Shown: positions 36,764-46,580 of the stretch, piece by piece | Numbering within the stretch: the first letter of the stretch is position 1 | Layout of the letters: each line of letters starts with the position of its first letter | Assembly (NCBI GenBank): GCA_025774805.1 | Contig: JALGZR010000020.1 | Location: forward strand, 1-53,809 | Direction of reading: 5' to 3' | Length of the DNA stretch: 53,809 bases | Source: a bacterium | Lineage (GTDB): Bacteria > ARS69 | The notes under the pieces: model-generated | Databases searched by the model: none | Seen by the model: only the letters and a program-made list of their open reading frames with translations | Told to the model about the DNA's origin: nothing | Translations under genes and position numbers: made by a program

Positions 36764-38417
36764 CCTGCCACGGCAGGAAATCCAGCGCGAAACGGTGGAA
36801 CCCCACGAAGCGCACGCGCACGGGGGACGCGTCGGGTGAATCGCCCCCGGCCGCGCGCAGCACCACCTGCCGGGCCATCCGGGGATTGCCCGTGACGGTG
36901 TATCGTTCCGTGTGCGCCTCGAACTCCGTTTCGAGTCGGTCGGGGTCGAGGGCGCGAAACCAGGCCGGGATCAGGGCCAGGGCCGCGACCGGATGCGCGC
37001 GGACGAACGCCTCGTCCGGCTCCCGCATCTCCGGCGTGTTCAATCCGATGACGTCGATCGTCGGAAGGTCCGAAAAGTAACGAATCGCACCCGCGTCCGA
37101 GGCCGCGATCCAGGTTCCGGGCGCGAAGCTCGCCGCACACCACTCTCCGATTCGTCGCTGCACCTCGTTGATGTTGCGAACGTCGTTGTGGAGGCTTCGG
37201 CTCTCGGGTCCGATCCGGAGGATCGCTCCGATCCCCGAGAGCGCGAGCAGCCCGATCACCGGGAAGGAGCGGGCTCGCGGACCGAGCCGGGCGACGAGTC
37301 GGCTGTTCCCCCCCCGGTGGGCCCCGACCGCCAGCGCGACCAGGAGCAGCGGAATCGACGGCAGCAGGTAGCGCAGGTGGTAGAACGCCTCCGGGTCGGC
37401 CGGATCGATCAGGAAGAGGTTCGACAGGAGAAACGCGGCGCCCCCCGCCAGGGGAAGAAGGGCGACCCCGGGGGAAACCGGAGGAGCGCCGCCGCGCCCG
37501 AGGGTCGTGCCGGCTCCGCCGCGCCCGTCCGACCTCGACCCCACGGCGAATCCGAGCAGCGCCAGCCACCCGAGGCCCGCTCCGAACGGCGGGACGCCGG
37601 GAAGGTATCGGGTCAGCCCGACACCGAGGCGGCGAGGAAGATCGGCGAGGACGCCGGAGCTCTTCGCGTAGTACGTCGCGGGCAGCGGGGCTCCGCTCGC
37701 CCAGAGATCGTAGGCGACGAGTGCCGTCCCCACCACGATCGACGGGCCGAGAACTCGAGCGAGATCCGGCAGAAACTCGGCGCGGCTCCGGCGGGGCCGC
37801 CCGCCAGCGAGGCGGAACAGTACCAGAACGACCGTGACGGCGGCCGACTCGGGGCGGGCGAGTCCGGCCAGGGCCAGCCAGGCGCCGGCCCGCGCGGTCG
37901 AGCCTCCGGCGAGGTCGCGCACCCCGAGCAGGAGCAGGAGCCCGGCGACGGCGACCTCCATCCCGGAGAGGGCGGCCGCCGCGAGCGGGGTGGCCAGGGC
38001 GACGAGGCATCCCGCGGCGAGGCCCGCCCGATCGCTGCCGGTGAGCCGCCGGCCGAGATCGGCCGCGACCCCGGTTCCCCCGAGGTGCAGCAGGGCTCCC
38101 ACGACGAGCACGGCCGGGACGACGGCGTCGGGAGACGGCCGACCCCCGAGCAGGGCGTGAATCGCGGCGAGCACGACCGCCCACAGCGAGGCGAGGAAGC
38201 CTTCGGCGAGCAGGCCCCGTCCGTAGACGAGGTGGATCCAGGCATCGTCGAGCCGGAACCCGGGCGGACCCGGGTTCGCGTCGCGACCGAGAAACCAGAC
38301 GCCGGTGAGCCCCGCGATTCCGACGGCGAGGGGCACCCCGAGCCGCGTGGGGAGCGGGAGCGTCTCCCCCGGCCCGGCCTCGGACGGGCGGCGCTGCCGG
38401 CTCCTTCGTCTCTTCAT
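36729..38417 (-). CDS. Polytopic GT-C-like membrane glycosyltransferase candidate
   Basis: 562 aa from the ATG at 38417; an ATG at 38435 is also possible and neither has a strong ribosome-binding site. About ten membrane helices. The first loop reads FRLDDAWIHLVYGRGLLAEG, like the DDAxI...R.L.EG signature of actinobacterial and other GT-C enzymes that use polyprenyl-phosphate sugars, and the first loop Asp pair would be catalytic. A soluble C-terminal part follows (EWCAASFAPGTWIAASDAGA, LPTIDVIGLNTPEMREPDE) that is also common in these proteins. Likely cell-envelope glycosylation; substrate unknown. Its 3' end overlaps trm112-like convergently. Confidence 0.75.
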   Translation of the reverse strand: MKRRRSRQRRPSEAGPGETLPLPTRLGVPLAVGIAGLTGVWFLGRDANPGPPGFRLDDAWIHLVYGRGLLAEGFLASLWAVVLAAIHALLGGRPSPDAVVPAVLVVGALLHLGGTGVAADLGRRLTGSDRAGLAAGCLVALATPLAAAALSGMEVAVAGLLLLLGVRDLAGGSTARAGAWLALAGLARPESAAVTVVLVLFRLAGGRPRRSRAEFLPDLARVLGPSIVVGTALVAYDLWASGAPLPATYYAKSSGVLADLPRRLGVGLTRYLPGVPPFGAGLGWLALLGFAVGSRSDGRGGAGTTLGRGGAPPVSPGVALLPLAGGAAFLLSNLFLIDPADPEAFYHLRYLLPSIPLLLVALAVGAHRGGNSRLVARLGPRARSFPVIGLLALSGIGAILRIGPESRSLHNDVRNINEVQRRIGEWCAASFAPGTWIAASDAGAIRYFSDLPTIDVIGLNTPEMREPDEAFVRAHPVAALALIPAWFRALDPDRLETEFEAHTERYTVTGNPRMARQVVLRAAGGDSPDASPVRVRFVGFHRFALDFLPWQAILPAPDRDAP

Positions 38418-38435
38418 GTCGCGATCATACTCCAT

Positions 38436-38887
38436 TCGTTTCTTGACTCAGACTCTCCGGTTCCCTAGTTTCGCGCGATCGGAGCGCCGCAGGAAGTCCG
38501 CGCTGCGGTCTCCGGTCTCCGTCGTTCGTTTCATCGGTTCGCGTCGAGAGGTCCCCCGCGCGCAACCGATCGAACCGGGGGATGGGAAGGTAGAGGCCTG
38601 AATGCAAAAGAGGCCCTTCACCGGAAGGACTTCGATTCGCACACGGGTCATCCGCCAGCGTCGCCTGATTTTCGGAAAGGTCTCGGAAACTTGGCGTGCG
38701 CTGCGGCTGCCGGTCGGGAGGCTTCGCGAGGAACGGCAGAAACCGGAGCCCACCGCGACCTGATTCACGGGCGCCTCGGATCCTCGGATTCGGGGCGCCT
38801 TCTTCAGTCCGCGTTCTCCATCACGATCTCGACTGCGATCTTCCCGAGTGGACCGCGCCGTGCACCGGAACGGGTGAGGTCCGCTCG
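38436..38887. other. 452-bp stretch without a convincing gene
   Basis: Several short frames run through it on both strands, but none has a recognisable domain, a good start site or consistent codon use. It contains TTGACT at 38443, GAGGCCTGAATGCAAAAGAGG (a short inverted repeat, 38590s-38610s) and the hairpin at 38770-38799. It could hold a small RNA, but nothing specific supports that. Confidence 0.4.
38770..38799. terminator. Hairpin beyond the cupredoxin-like gene
   Basis: GGCGCCTCG pairs with CGGGGCGCC at 8 of 9 positions around a 12-nt loop, about 90 bp past the stop of the minus-strand gene ending at 38888. No T-tract. Confidence 0.35.
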
Positions 38888-39238
38888 CTATTCCACCAGG
38901 TTGGGAGCGAGGTAGACGTCGAGGGGGAAGAAGCGGCGTCCGTCGTCGTGAAGCTCGACCTGGAACCAGAGCCCCGTGACCATCATGGGGGGGGAGGACC
39001 GGCCGGGGGCGAGCGAGTGGCGGGCGAACGCCGTTCCGAAGAAATCCAGAGGCGCGACCTGCAGGGTTCTTCGCGTGCGGTTGACGATGATCAGCCGATC
39101 GCCGGGGGAGAGGGCGACGTGGGGAAGGTCGATTCCCTCGTTCTCGTCCACGACGACCCGCACGAGCCGGACGGGGGCCCGCCCGCCCGATGCGGGCTCG
39201 GCGCCCGGAATGGCCTGGAGACGGGAGACGAGTTTCAT
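38888..39238 (-). CDS. Small conserved-looking protein, cupredoxin-like fold possible
   Basis: 116 aa from the ATG at 39238, which has GAGGAG 9 nt upstream; the longer frame to 39646 is rejected as non-coding in character. The sequence reads as a beta-sandwich (VRLVRVVVDENEGIDLPHVA, LSPGDRLIIVNRTRRTLQVA) reminiscent of a cupredoxin fold, but no copper ligands (His, Cys, Met set) are evident. No signal peptide. No family recognised. It is divergent from the ECF sigma gene with a 380-bp gap. Confidence 0.6.
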   Translation of the reverse strand: MKLVSRLQAIPGAEPASGGRAPVRLVRVVVDENEGIDLPHVALSPGDRLIIVNRTRRTLQVAPLDFFGTAFARHSLAPGRSSPPMMVTGLWFQVELHDDGRRFFPLDVYLAPNLVE

Positions 39239-39620
39239 GGTCCGGATCTCCTCTTCGCGGCTCTTCGCGACGCGGGGCCGGCGGGGCGCGATACCACTTT
39301 CCTCACGATTCCCGATCCTGGCAACCGGAGGGGCCCGGTCCCCCTCTACGAGACGGAGACCGTGGCGTGCCCGCCTTCGAGTGCGGGAGCGGCCCGGGAG
39401 GGCCACATTTCGGGAAGCGAGGATCCGCCTCCCGTGTCGGTTCCACGCGGCCCCGCGGGGCCGAGTCCTCGGAAGATCGCTCCCACCGGGACGTCCGGGT
39501 CCCACGAACCCCGGTCCTGTGGGCTCCAGCCGAAGGAGAGTGTTCGATTCTCGCGGCCGTCTGCGCGACAATCGGAATCGCCTCCGAGCCGGCTCTGTAC
39601 CGCTGTGAGGGGGACTGCCC
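39239..39620. other. 382-bp divergent intergenic region
   Basis: No convincing gene, repeat or RNA. It must carry the promoters of the small minus-strand gene and of the sigma/kinase pair. GAGGGGG lies 7 nt before the GTG at 39621. No -35/-10 pair can be named with confidence. Confidence 0.4.
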
Positions 39621-40193
39621 GTGCCCGATTCCTCCCGGGACTTCACCCGTCTCCTCGACCGCGCGAGCGCGGGCGACCCGACGGCCGCCCGCGAGCTTCT
39701 TCCTCTCGTCTACGAACAGCTTCGCGCCAGCGCGGCCCGGATGATGGCCGCCGAGCGACCCGACCACACGCTCCAGCCCACCGCCCTTGTCCACGAGGCG
39801 TACCTCCGGCTCGTGGGCCAGGGCCACACGACCTGGCAGAACCGCGCCCATTTCTACATGGCCGCCGCGGAATCGATGCGGCGCATCCTGATCGAGCACG
39901 CCCGAAGGCGGGGTCGGCAGAAGCGGGGGGGCGATTGGAGGCGCCTCCACTTCGACTCGGTCGACCTGGCCGGAAAAGACCTCCCGATCGAAGAAATCCT
40001 GTCCGTCGACGAGGCGATTCGGCGCTTGGAGGAACGAGACGAAAGGTTGGCGAAGGTCGTCCGGCTCCGGTTCTTCGCCGGCCTGAGCAACGGCGAGACC
40101 GCGGCGCTGCTCGGCGTCACGGACCGTACGGTCCGGCGCGACTGGACCCTCGCCCGCGCGTGGCTCTTCCGGGATCTCTCGGACGACTCCTGA
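39621..40193 (+). CDS. ECF-family RNA polymerase sigma factor
   Basis: 190 aa, GTG start. Region 2 is seen in ARELLPLVYEQLRASAARMM and the hallmark HTLQPTALVHEAYLRLVGQ of the TIGR02999-type ECF sigma factors common in Acidobacteria and Planctomycetes. Region 4 is LRFFAGLSNGETAALLGVTD with RTVRRDWTLARAWL as the recognition helix. It directs RNA polymerase to a small regulon. The kinase gene follows after 12 bp, the usual arrangement in which phosphorylation or the kinase's sensing arm controls this sigma type; no anti-sigma factor is visible. Confidence 0.92.
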   Translation: MPDSSRDFTRLLDRASAGDPTAARELLPLVYEQLRASAARMMAAERPDHTLQPTALVHEAYLRLVGQGHTTWQNRAHFYMAAAESMRRILIEHARRRGRQKRGGDWRRLHFDSVDLAGKDLPIEEILSVDEAIRRLEERDERLAKVVRLRFFAGLSNGETAALLGVTDRTVRRDWTLARAWLFRDLSDDS

Positions 40194-40205
40194 CGGAGGT
40201 CGAGC

Positions 40206-43200
40206 ATGCCAGGCTCCACTTGGGATCGGGTGAAGGAGATCTTCCACGCCGCACTCTCCCGGCCGGCGGAGGCGCGCTCGGCGTACGTCGCCCGGGCCTG
40301 TGGAGACGATGATCGTCTCCGCGCGGAGGTCGAGGCGCTTCTCGAGGCGCACGAGAACGCGGGGACTTTCCTCGGCGAGCCGAGGCGCGGCGCAGAGGCG
40401 GGACAGGACCGCTCTGCGTCCCTCGGCGAAGGACCCGGCACCCGGATCGGTCCCTACGAGCTCCTCCAGCTCATCGGAGAAGGCGGCTTCGGCTCGGTCT
40501 ACCTGGCGGAGCAGGACCGGCCGGTGCGCCGCCGCGTGGCGCTGAAGATCATCAAGTTGGGCATGGACACAAGGGAGGTCATCGCCCGCTTCGAGTCCGA
40601 ACGCCAGGCGCTCGCGATCCTGGACCATCCCAACATCGCCAAGGTGTTCGACGCCGGTGCGACAGAGCAGGGACGGCCGTACTTCGTCATGGAGCACGTG
40701 CCGGGCGTCCCGATCACGGACTACTGTGACCGGCACCGTCTGACCACCCGGGAGCGCCTGGAGCTCTTCATTCCCGTCTGTCAGGCCATCCACCACGCGC
40801 ACCAGAAGGGGATCATCCACCGGGACGTCAAACCGGGGAATACGCTCGTCGCGATCCAGGACGGGAAGCCGGTCCCGAAGGTGATCGACTTCGGGGTGGC
40901 GAAGGCGACGCATCGACGTCTGACGGAGCGGACGGTCTTCACCGAGCAGGGGCGCTTGATCGGCACTCCCGCCTACATGAGTCCGGAGCAGGCGGAGATG
41001 ACCGGACTCGACGTCGACACGACGACCGACGTGTACTCCCTCGGCGTGCTCCTGTACGAGCTGCTCGTCGGCGCTCTGCCCTTCGATCCGCATCAGTTGC
41101 TGGACGTCGGCCTGGAGGGGATGCACCGGATCATCCGGGAGGTCGACCCGCCCACGCCCAGCGCGCGGATCACGACCCTGGGGGATGGGGTCGGGGAGGT
41201 CGCGACCCATCGGCAGACGGTTCCCGAATCTCTCGTGCGGCAGATCCGGGGGGAGCTCGACTGGATCACGATGCGGGCCATGGAGAAGGACCGAACGCGG
41301 CGATACCCATCGGCCTCGGAGCTCGCGGCGGACATCCGCCGACACCTTCAGGACGAGCCGGTGCTCGCCAGCCCTCCCGGTGCGGCCTACCGTTCCCGGA
41401 AGTTCGTCAAGCGCAACCGAATCGCCGTCACGGCCGGATCCTTGGTGGTCGCGGCGCTCGTCACGGGCCTGGCGGTCTCGATGATCGGGTTCGTTCAGGC
41501 GAGCCGTCAGCGCGATCGGGCGGTGGAGGCCGAAGGGCAGGCCACGCGGCAGGCGTTTCTCGCGAACATCGCCGCCGCGGAAGCGGCCCTGGCCACGAAC
41601 GAGATCTCGGCCGTTCGACGGCACCTCGACGCGGTACCGGCCGATCTTCGCCACTGGGAATGGCGCAACCTCGATGCCGAGATCGACGGGAGCCTCGCGG
41701 TCTTGCGAGGGCACGAAGACCGGGTCTACGGCGTGGCGTTCAGCCCCGACGGCAAGACCATCGCCTCGGGATCGCGGGACAAGACCGTGCGTCTATGGGA
41801 TGCGTCGTCCCTCGAGGAGCTTGCCGTCTTTCGAGGGCACGAAGGCGTGGTCACCTCGGTGGCCTTCGGCCCCGGCGGCGCCCGGGTGGCCTCCGCGTCG
41901 AGCGACCGGACCGCGCGCCTCTGGGACGTCTCCTCCGGGGAAGTGTCGGCCGTCATGCGGGGCCACGAGGACGAGATTCTGTGCGTGGCGGTCAGCCCCG
42001 ACGGGACGCTGCTGGCGACGGCGGGCTCGCAAGATCAGACTATACGGCTGTGGGACACGGCCGCCGGTAACGAGCTTGCCGTCCTGATCGGCCACGAGAA
42101 CCGGATCTTCTCCGTCGCCTTCAGTCCGGACGGTTCGCGGTTGGTCTCGGCATCGCAGGTCGAGAACTCCGTGCGCATCTGGGATGTGACCAGCGGTGAG
42201 GACCTGCTCGTCCTCCCCGGGAGAGTCGGCGCGGTGTTCTCGGCGGAGTTCAGCCCGGACGGCAAGAAGGTGGCGGCCGCGCTTATGGATCAGACCGTCC
42301 GAATCTGGGACGCGTCCACGTTCGAGGAGCTGGCCATTCTGCGAGGGCACGCGAACAGCGTGGACCGCGTGGCCTTCAGTCCGGACGGAGAACTCCTGGC
42401 GTCGGCGTCGAGGGACCGAACCGTGCGCCTGTGGGACGTGTCCACGGGCCTCCAACGGGACGTTCTGCGAGGGCACGAGGGGTCCGTCGAAGCGCTGGCC
42501 TTCAGCCCGGATGGAACGCGTCTGGTATCCGCGTCGTGGGACCACACGCTCCGGGTCTGGGACGTGTCCGCCGGTACGTCGACGACTCTGCGAAGGCATG
42601 AAGAGGAGTATCCGTGCTATGACGCGGCGGCCTTCAGCGCGGACGGCACGCGCCTGGCGGCGATGAACGGATCGTCCGTCCGCGGCGACAACGCGGTCCA
42701 CATCTGGGACACGGCGACGGGCGAGGAGCTCGCCGTCCTTCGGGGCCACGAGGAATGGGGCATGTCCGTCGCCTTCGACCCGACCGGGGCGCGGCTCGCC
42801 TCGGCGGCGGTGGACAACATGATCCGCATCTGGGACGCGGAGACCGCCGAGTGCCTCTTGGTCCTGAAGAAGCACGAGGGAGGTGTCCCATCGGTGGTCT
42901 TCAGCCCCGACGGGAAGCGGCTGGCCTCCGCTTCGCACGACGAGACCGTGCGCATCTGGGACGTGTCGACCGGCGAGGAGCTGACCGTCCTGCGAAGACC
43001 CGAGGGCTCGACGTGGCCGGCTCTGGCCTTCAGTCCGGACGGCCTTCACCTGGCCTGCGCGTCGTATGACAAGACCGTGCGCATCTGGGACACCTCCTCG
43101 GGTGAGGAGTCGAGCGTCCTTCCGCATCCGGATCGCGTCACTGCCGTGACGTTCAGCCCGAACGGAACGCGGCTGGCCTCGGCGGTCACGGGCGACAACT

Positions 43201-44258
43201 CGATACGCATCTGGGATGCGTCGACCGGAGCGGAATTGGCCGTCCTCCGCGGTCACGAGCACACCATCCTCTCCCTGGCGTACACCCCGGACGGAACGCG
43301 TCTGGCCTCGGCGTCCATGGACCGGACCGCGCGCATCTGGGACGCGAGCCGCGGTGAGCTCCTCCGTGTTCTCCGGGGACACGAGGCGTGGGTCACCTCC
43401 GTGACGTTCGACGCCGACGGCACGCGCCTGGCCTCGTCGTCTCGCGACGGGACCGTGCGCATCTGGCACACGGAACGGTTCCGGGTCCGGGATCGGAAGC
43501 GTCAGGCGATACTCGCGGCGCGATCGGCCGTGAAGCCGGTCGTCGAAAACCTCTGGGAGCAAACCGTCGACGCGAAGTCGATTGCGCGGCGACTTCGTGG
43601 AGATGCTTCCCTCACGGAACGGCAGCGCCGAGCCGCCTCGAGTCTGCTGCTCCGCAAGTCCGCACGGCTCCAGGAGTATGTCGATGCGGTGTTCGCGAAG
43701 AAGGTGTTCACCCACGACGTCGTGACGGAATTGACGGCGGACCCCTCCCGGGACCCGGGCTTCCTGTACAAGGCGGTCCGGCGGGCCCGCGCGACCGGCG
43801 ACGAAGCATCGCGGATCCATAGCGACAGTTGGAATCTGGTCCGCTTCCCCGGCGGGGATGCGGAATCCTACGAGATCGGATTGCGCGGGGCGGAAGCGGC
43901 GGTCGCCCGGGAATCGGAGAACGTCGTCTTCCTGGGCACGCTGGGCATGGCCCAGGTTCGGAACCGCCGCCATGCAGAAGCATTGGCCACGCTCGCCCGG
44001 TGCGAGCAGTTGCGCCGCGAACATGAGCTCGCGAGCGTTCCCCGCGACATGGCCGCTCAAACCCTGGCGCTCTTCGGGCTCGGGCGGACCGAAGAGGCAC
44101 GCCGCAGCTACCGGAGGCTCGAAAAGATCATGCGGGATCCGGTGGAGGCGTGGGTCTACTACGAGGAAGAGACGGCGCTGTTCGAAGAGTGCCGGCGTCT
44201 GCTCGCGGGGTCCGATGTTCGGACCGGATCGTCGGAAGACACCGGAGCCGGGGAATAG
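40206..44258 (+). CDS. Transmembrane serine/threonine kinase with 14 WD40 repeats
   Basis: 1350 aa. Residues ~82-380 are a Hanks-type kinase: [23 protein letters not shown], the catalytic [11 protein letters not shown] (His205, Asp207) and DFGVAK with APE-like AYMSPEQ, so it should be active. One membrane helix ([20 protein letters not shown], near residue 420) is followed by 14 WD40 repeats (about 497-1085), from [20 protein letters not shown] to [18 protein letters not shown], enough for two seven-bladed propellers. A helical, TPR-like C-terminal region ends the protein. Repeats 5, 8 and 12 are diverged or carry insertions. The propellers are outside the membrane if the kinase is inside. 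Confidence 0.93.
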   Translation: MPGSTWDRVKEIFHAALSRPAEARSAYVARACGDDDRLRAEVEALLEAHENAGTFLGEPRRGAEAGQDRSASLGEGPGTRIGPYELLQLIGEGGFGSVYLAEQDRPVRRRVALKIIKLGMDTREVIARFESERQALAILDHPNIAKVFDAGATEQGRPYFVMEHVPGVPITDYCDRHRLTTRERLELFIPVCQAIHHAHQKGIIHRDVKPGNTLVAIQDGKPVPKVIDFGVAKATHRRLTERTVFTEQGRLIGTPAYMSPEQAEMTGLDVDTTTDVYSLGVLLYELLVGALPFDPHQLLDVGLEGMHRIIREVDPPTPSARITTLGDGVGEVATHRQTVPESLVRQIRGELDWITMRAMEKDRTRRYPSASELAADIRRHLQDEPVLASPPGAAYRSRKFVKRNRIAVTAGSLVVAALVTGLAVSMIGFVQASRQRDRAVEAEGQATRQAFLANIAAAEAALATNEISAVRRHLDAVPADLRHWEWRNLDAEIDGSLAVLRGHEDRVYGVAFSPDGKTIASGSRDKTVRLWDASSLEELAVFRGHEGVVTSVAFGPGGARVASASSDRTARLWDVSSGEVSAVMRGHEDEILCVAVSPDGTLLATAGSQDQTIRLWDTAAGNELAVLIGHENRIFSVAFSPDGSRLVSASQVENSVRIWDVTSGEDLLVLPGRVGAVFSAEFSPDGKKVAAALMDQTVRIWDASTFEELAILRGHANSVDRVAFSPDGELLASASRDRTVRLWDVSTGLQRDVLRGHEGSVEALAFSPDGTRLVSASWDHTLRVWDVSAGTSTTLRRHEEEYPCYDAAAFSADGTRLAAMNGSSVRGDNAVHIWDTATGEELAVLRGHEEWGMSVAFDPTGARLASAAVDNMIRIWDAETAECLLVLKKHEGGVPSVVFSPDGKRLASASHDETVRIWDVSTGEELTVLRRPEGSTWPALAFSPDGLHLACASYDKTVRIWDTSSGEESSVLPHPDRVTAVTFSPNGTRLASAVTGDNSIRIWDASTGAELAVLRGHEHTILSLAYTPDGTRLASASMDRTARIWDASRGELLRVLRGHEAWVTSVTFDADGTRLASSSRDGTVRIWHTERFRVRDRKRQAILAARSAVKPVVENLWEQTVDAKSIARRLRGDASLTERQRRAASSLLLRKSARLQEYVDAVFAKKVFTHDVVTELTADPSRDPGFLYKAVRRARATGDEASRIHSDSWNLVRFPGGDAESYEIGLRGAEAAVARESENVVFLGTLGMAQVRNRRHAEALATLARCEQLRREHELASVPRDMAAQTLALFGLGRTEEARRSYRRLEKIMRDPVEAWVYYEEETALFEECRRLLAGSDVRTGSSEDTGAGE

Positions 44259-44295
44259 CGGAACGCAAGACGCCGAACCGGCGTGCAAAGGCGCT

Positions 44296-44315
44296 CCGCC
44301 GGATTGAACCGGCGG
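44296..44315. terminator. Hairpin between kinase and secreted-protein genes
   Basis: CCGCCGG, ATTGAA, CCGGCGG: a perfect 7-bp stem 37 bp past the kinase stop. No T-tract follows. Together with the independent ribosome-binding site of the next gene it hints that the next gene is transcribed separately. Confidence 0.4.
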
Positions 44316-44399
44316 GGGACGATCCCGTACGATCGGCCCCGCGGCATCCGCCTCAGGGATGCCCGAGAGACGCGTTCTCCCACCGTAAGGAGATCTCCC

Positions 44400-46388
44400 G
44401 TGTCCGCCTCCGTTCCCCGGGCGATTCCGCCCCTGGTTCTCACCCTTCTGATCGTCTCCGTTCCTCCCGCCCTCGCCGATCCCGTGATCAGCGAGATTCG
44501 TATCGACAATCCGGGCGATGACACCGACGAGTACTTCGAGCTGGCGGGTGCCCCCTTCGAAAGCCTCGACGGTTTGGCCTACGTGGTGATCGGGGATGCC
44601 GATTACTCCGCCGGGCACTACGGGGTGGTCGAGACGTTCATACCGCTCGACGGATTCACCCTCGGCGCCAACGGCTTCCTGGCGATCGCCAACGATCCCT
44701 TCCTGGCCGTCTGCACGGGCTACTCACCCGTTGCCTCCTTTGCCAAGTTCGAGAACGGCGACAACGTCACGCACCTGCTCGTCCGCGGCGCCTCCGGATT
44801 GCTCGGGGAGGACCTCGACTGGGACGACGACGGCACCCTGGACATGGAGCCCTGGTCCGAGATCCTCGACTGCGTCGCGCTGATCGAGCGGACCTCGGGC
44901 GGGGATCCGGTGTACTGCGATCACACGGTGGGCCCCGACCGCAAACACACCCTGCCCATCGGAGGACCGCGCGAGTACGTGCCGGCCCACGTCGCGCGGT
45001 GCGGACCCGGCTGGTACGTCGGGAATCTTTACGGGGATCCTCCGTGCGCGAACGACTCCCCGGGCGGGCCCAATGTCATCTGCGGCAACGTCCCCCCCCG
45101 GGTCCCCGTGCTCACCTCCCGGCCCTGCGCCCCCGAGTCGACCGACCCCGTGGTCGTCGAGGCCACCGTCCTGGACTCCAACGGCGATCTGAGCACGGTG
45201 TTCCTCCACTACAGAGTGTACGGTGCGCCGGACTACGCAACGGTCGCGATGGCCCCCGCGGGAGGGCAGACGTGGGCGGCGACGATCGGGCCGTACCCGG
45301 ACCAGACCCTCCTGGAGTTCTACGTGCAGGCGACGGACGTCGCGCAGAACACGACGACGAACCCCTCCTCCGCGCCCTCGTATCCGAGATCCTTTCGGAT
45401 CGGACTCACGCCCATCCCGGAGATCCAAGCCTCCACGGGACCGGTCGACGAATGCCTCTACCCTTCCGATCTCGACGGGCAGTCCGTGAACGTGACGGGG
45501 ATCGTCACCCACCGGGCCGGGGAGTTCAGCCCCCGGTTCTTCTACATCCAGGAGGGAACCGAGCCGTTCTCCGGCCTGAAGGTCTACGTGCCGGCCGAGG
45601 ACTTCGTTCCCGAGCTCGGCGATCGCGTCGTGGTCTCCGGAGTCGTCGAGGAGCGGCGATGCCAGACGCAGCTCCGCCTCTTCCGGGGATGCGGGCAGGT
45701 CGTCGGCAGCGAGCCCGTTCCGATTCGCACGCTGGCCCACATGGAGGAGATCAACACCGAGCCGAACGAGAGCATGCTCGTCACGGTGGACGGGCCGATC
45801 ACGGTCACCAGCGCATGGGACACCACGCTGGCGCGGAACGGGAGAGAACCGAGCTTCCTCCTGCGGAGATTCGAGATCTCGGCCGGCATGTACAGCGTCT
45901 GGGTCGGGGATGACACGTTCTACCCGGACGGCCTGGGCTACTCCTACGAACCGAACATCCAGGACGGGCTGCGGTGGATCACGGGGATCGTGGGCATGTC
46001 CCCCGAGGGCGCGTCCTACGGGATCCTCCGGCTCGAGCCGCGTCGCGATCCCGACGTGTGGCTCCGGACCTTGGACGTTCCGGATGAAAGCGAGCCGGTG
46101 GTCGTCGACGCGCTGCGTCTCGATCCGGCTCGTCCCAGTCCCACGCGCGCCGTCACCACGATCGGGTTCGAGGTTCCCGTTGCGGGGCGCGTGACTCTGC
46201 GCATCTACGACGTGGCGGGCCGTCTCGTGCGCGAGCTCTTCGAAAGGGAGTACGAGGGTCCTGCGCGCGGAGAGACCGTCTGGGACGGCCGCGACGACGC
46301 GGGACGACCGGTCGCCGCAGGCGCGTACCTGTACCGCCTGGAGGTCGGCGAGCGATCGGCGACCCGGAAGATCATGCTCCTGCGGTGA
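44400..46388 (+). CDS. Secreted lamin-tail-like protein with sorting tail
   Basis: 662 aa from the GTG at 44400, which has AAGGAG 7 nt upstream. A signal peptide ends at PPALADP. Residues ~25-130 resemble a lamin-tail domain (VISEIRIDNPGDDTDEYFEL, GLAYVVIGDADYSAG), then an Ig-like section (about 230-330), an OB-fold-like section (VNVTGIVTHRAGEFSPRFFY, LGDRVVVSGVVEERRC) and a FlgD-Ig-like sorting domain at the end (IYDVAGRLVRELFE, AAGAYLYRLEVGERSATRK). Probably exported and surface-attached or released. Function unknown; lamin-tail domains often accompany extracellular nucleases, but no nuclease motif is visible. Confidence 0.82.
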   Translation: MSASVPRAIPPLVLTLLIVSVPPALADPVISEIRIDNPGDDTDEYFELAGAPFESLDGLAYVVIGDADYSAGHYGVVETFIPLDGFTLGANGFLAIANDPFLAVCTGYSPVASFAKFENGDNVTHLLVRGASGLLGEDLDWDDDGTLDMEPWSEILDCVALIERTSGGDPVYCDHTVGPDRKHTLPIGGPREYVPAHVARCGPGWYVGNLYGDPPCANDSPGGPNVICGNVPPRVPVLTSRPCAPESTDPVVVEATVLDSNGDLSTVFLHYRVYGAPDYATVAMAPAGGQTWAATIGPYPDQTLLEFYVQATDVAQNTTTNPSSAPSYPRSFRIGLTPIPEIQASTGPVDECLYPSDLDGQSVNVTGIVTHRAGEFSPRFFYIQEGTEPFSGLKVYVPAEDFVPELGDRVVVSGVVEERRCQTQLRLFRGCGQVVGSEPVPIRTLAHMEEINTEPNESMLVTVDGPITVTSAWDTTLARNGREPSFLLRRFEISAGMYSVWVGDDTFYPDGLGYSYEPNIQDGLRWITGIVGMSPEGASYGILRLEPRRDPDVWLRTLDVPDESEPVVVDALRLDPARPSPTRAVTTIGFEVPVAGRVTLRIYDVAGRLVRELFEREYEGPARGETVWDGRDDAGRPVAAGAYLYRLEVGERSATRKIMLLR

Positions 46389-46426
46389 GGGAGATCCGCC
46401 CCGGAGCGCGAATAGTGCAACCCTCA

Positions 46427-46570
46427 TCGAGGAAAGGAAGGGAGGGTCCGGAGGCTCGCAGCGCTGCTGCATGCGAAGACGGAGCTCGAGGCTGCGGCCA
46501 CCACTCCGTCGGGGCAAGGCCCCCACTCCCACGCTCTCCAACTCCCCTCCGGACCCCCTTCCTTCCTCGA
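46427..46570 (+). ncRNA. RT-associated structured RNA candidate closed by a 25-bp stem
   Basis: 46427-46454 (TCGAGGAAAGGAAGGG then AGGGTCCGGAGG) pairs with 46546-46570 (CCTCCGGACCCCC then TTCCTTCCTCGA): 25 base pairs with a 1-nt and a 2-nt bulge. Inside the ~91-nt loop are three smaller hairpins: 46458-46470 (GCAGC/GCTGC), 46478-46510 (GACGGAG/CTCCGTC, with an inner GGC/GCC) and 46511-46523 (GGGGC/GCCCC). The stem ends 10 nt before the RT start and abuts its ribosome-binding site. It begins 38 nt after the preceding stop. The layout, a branched RNA closed by flanking complementary arms just upstream of an RT, is retron-like, but no long msd hairpin is present. It could alternatively be a translation-control leader or an attenuator. 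Confidence 0.65.
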
Positions 46571-46580
46571 AGGCTCGCCG

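Noticed and set aside
38448-38768. Short ORFs in the 38.4-38.9 kb gap
   Set aside because: No domain, no good start site, overlapping frames on both strands with similar character.
46427-46570. Simple terminator of the preceding gene
   Set aside because: The loop is ~91 nt with its own hairpins, no T-tract follows, and the stem abuts the RT ribosome-binding site.
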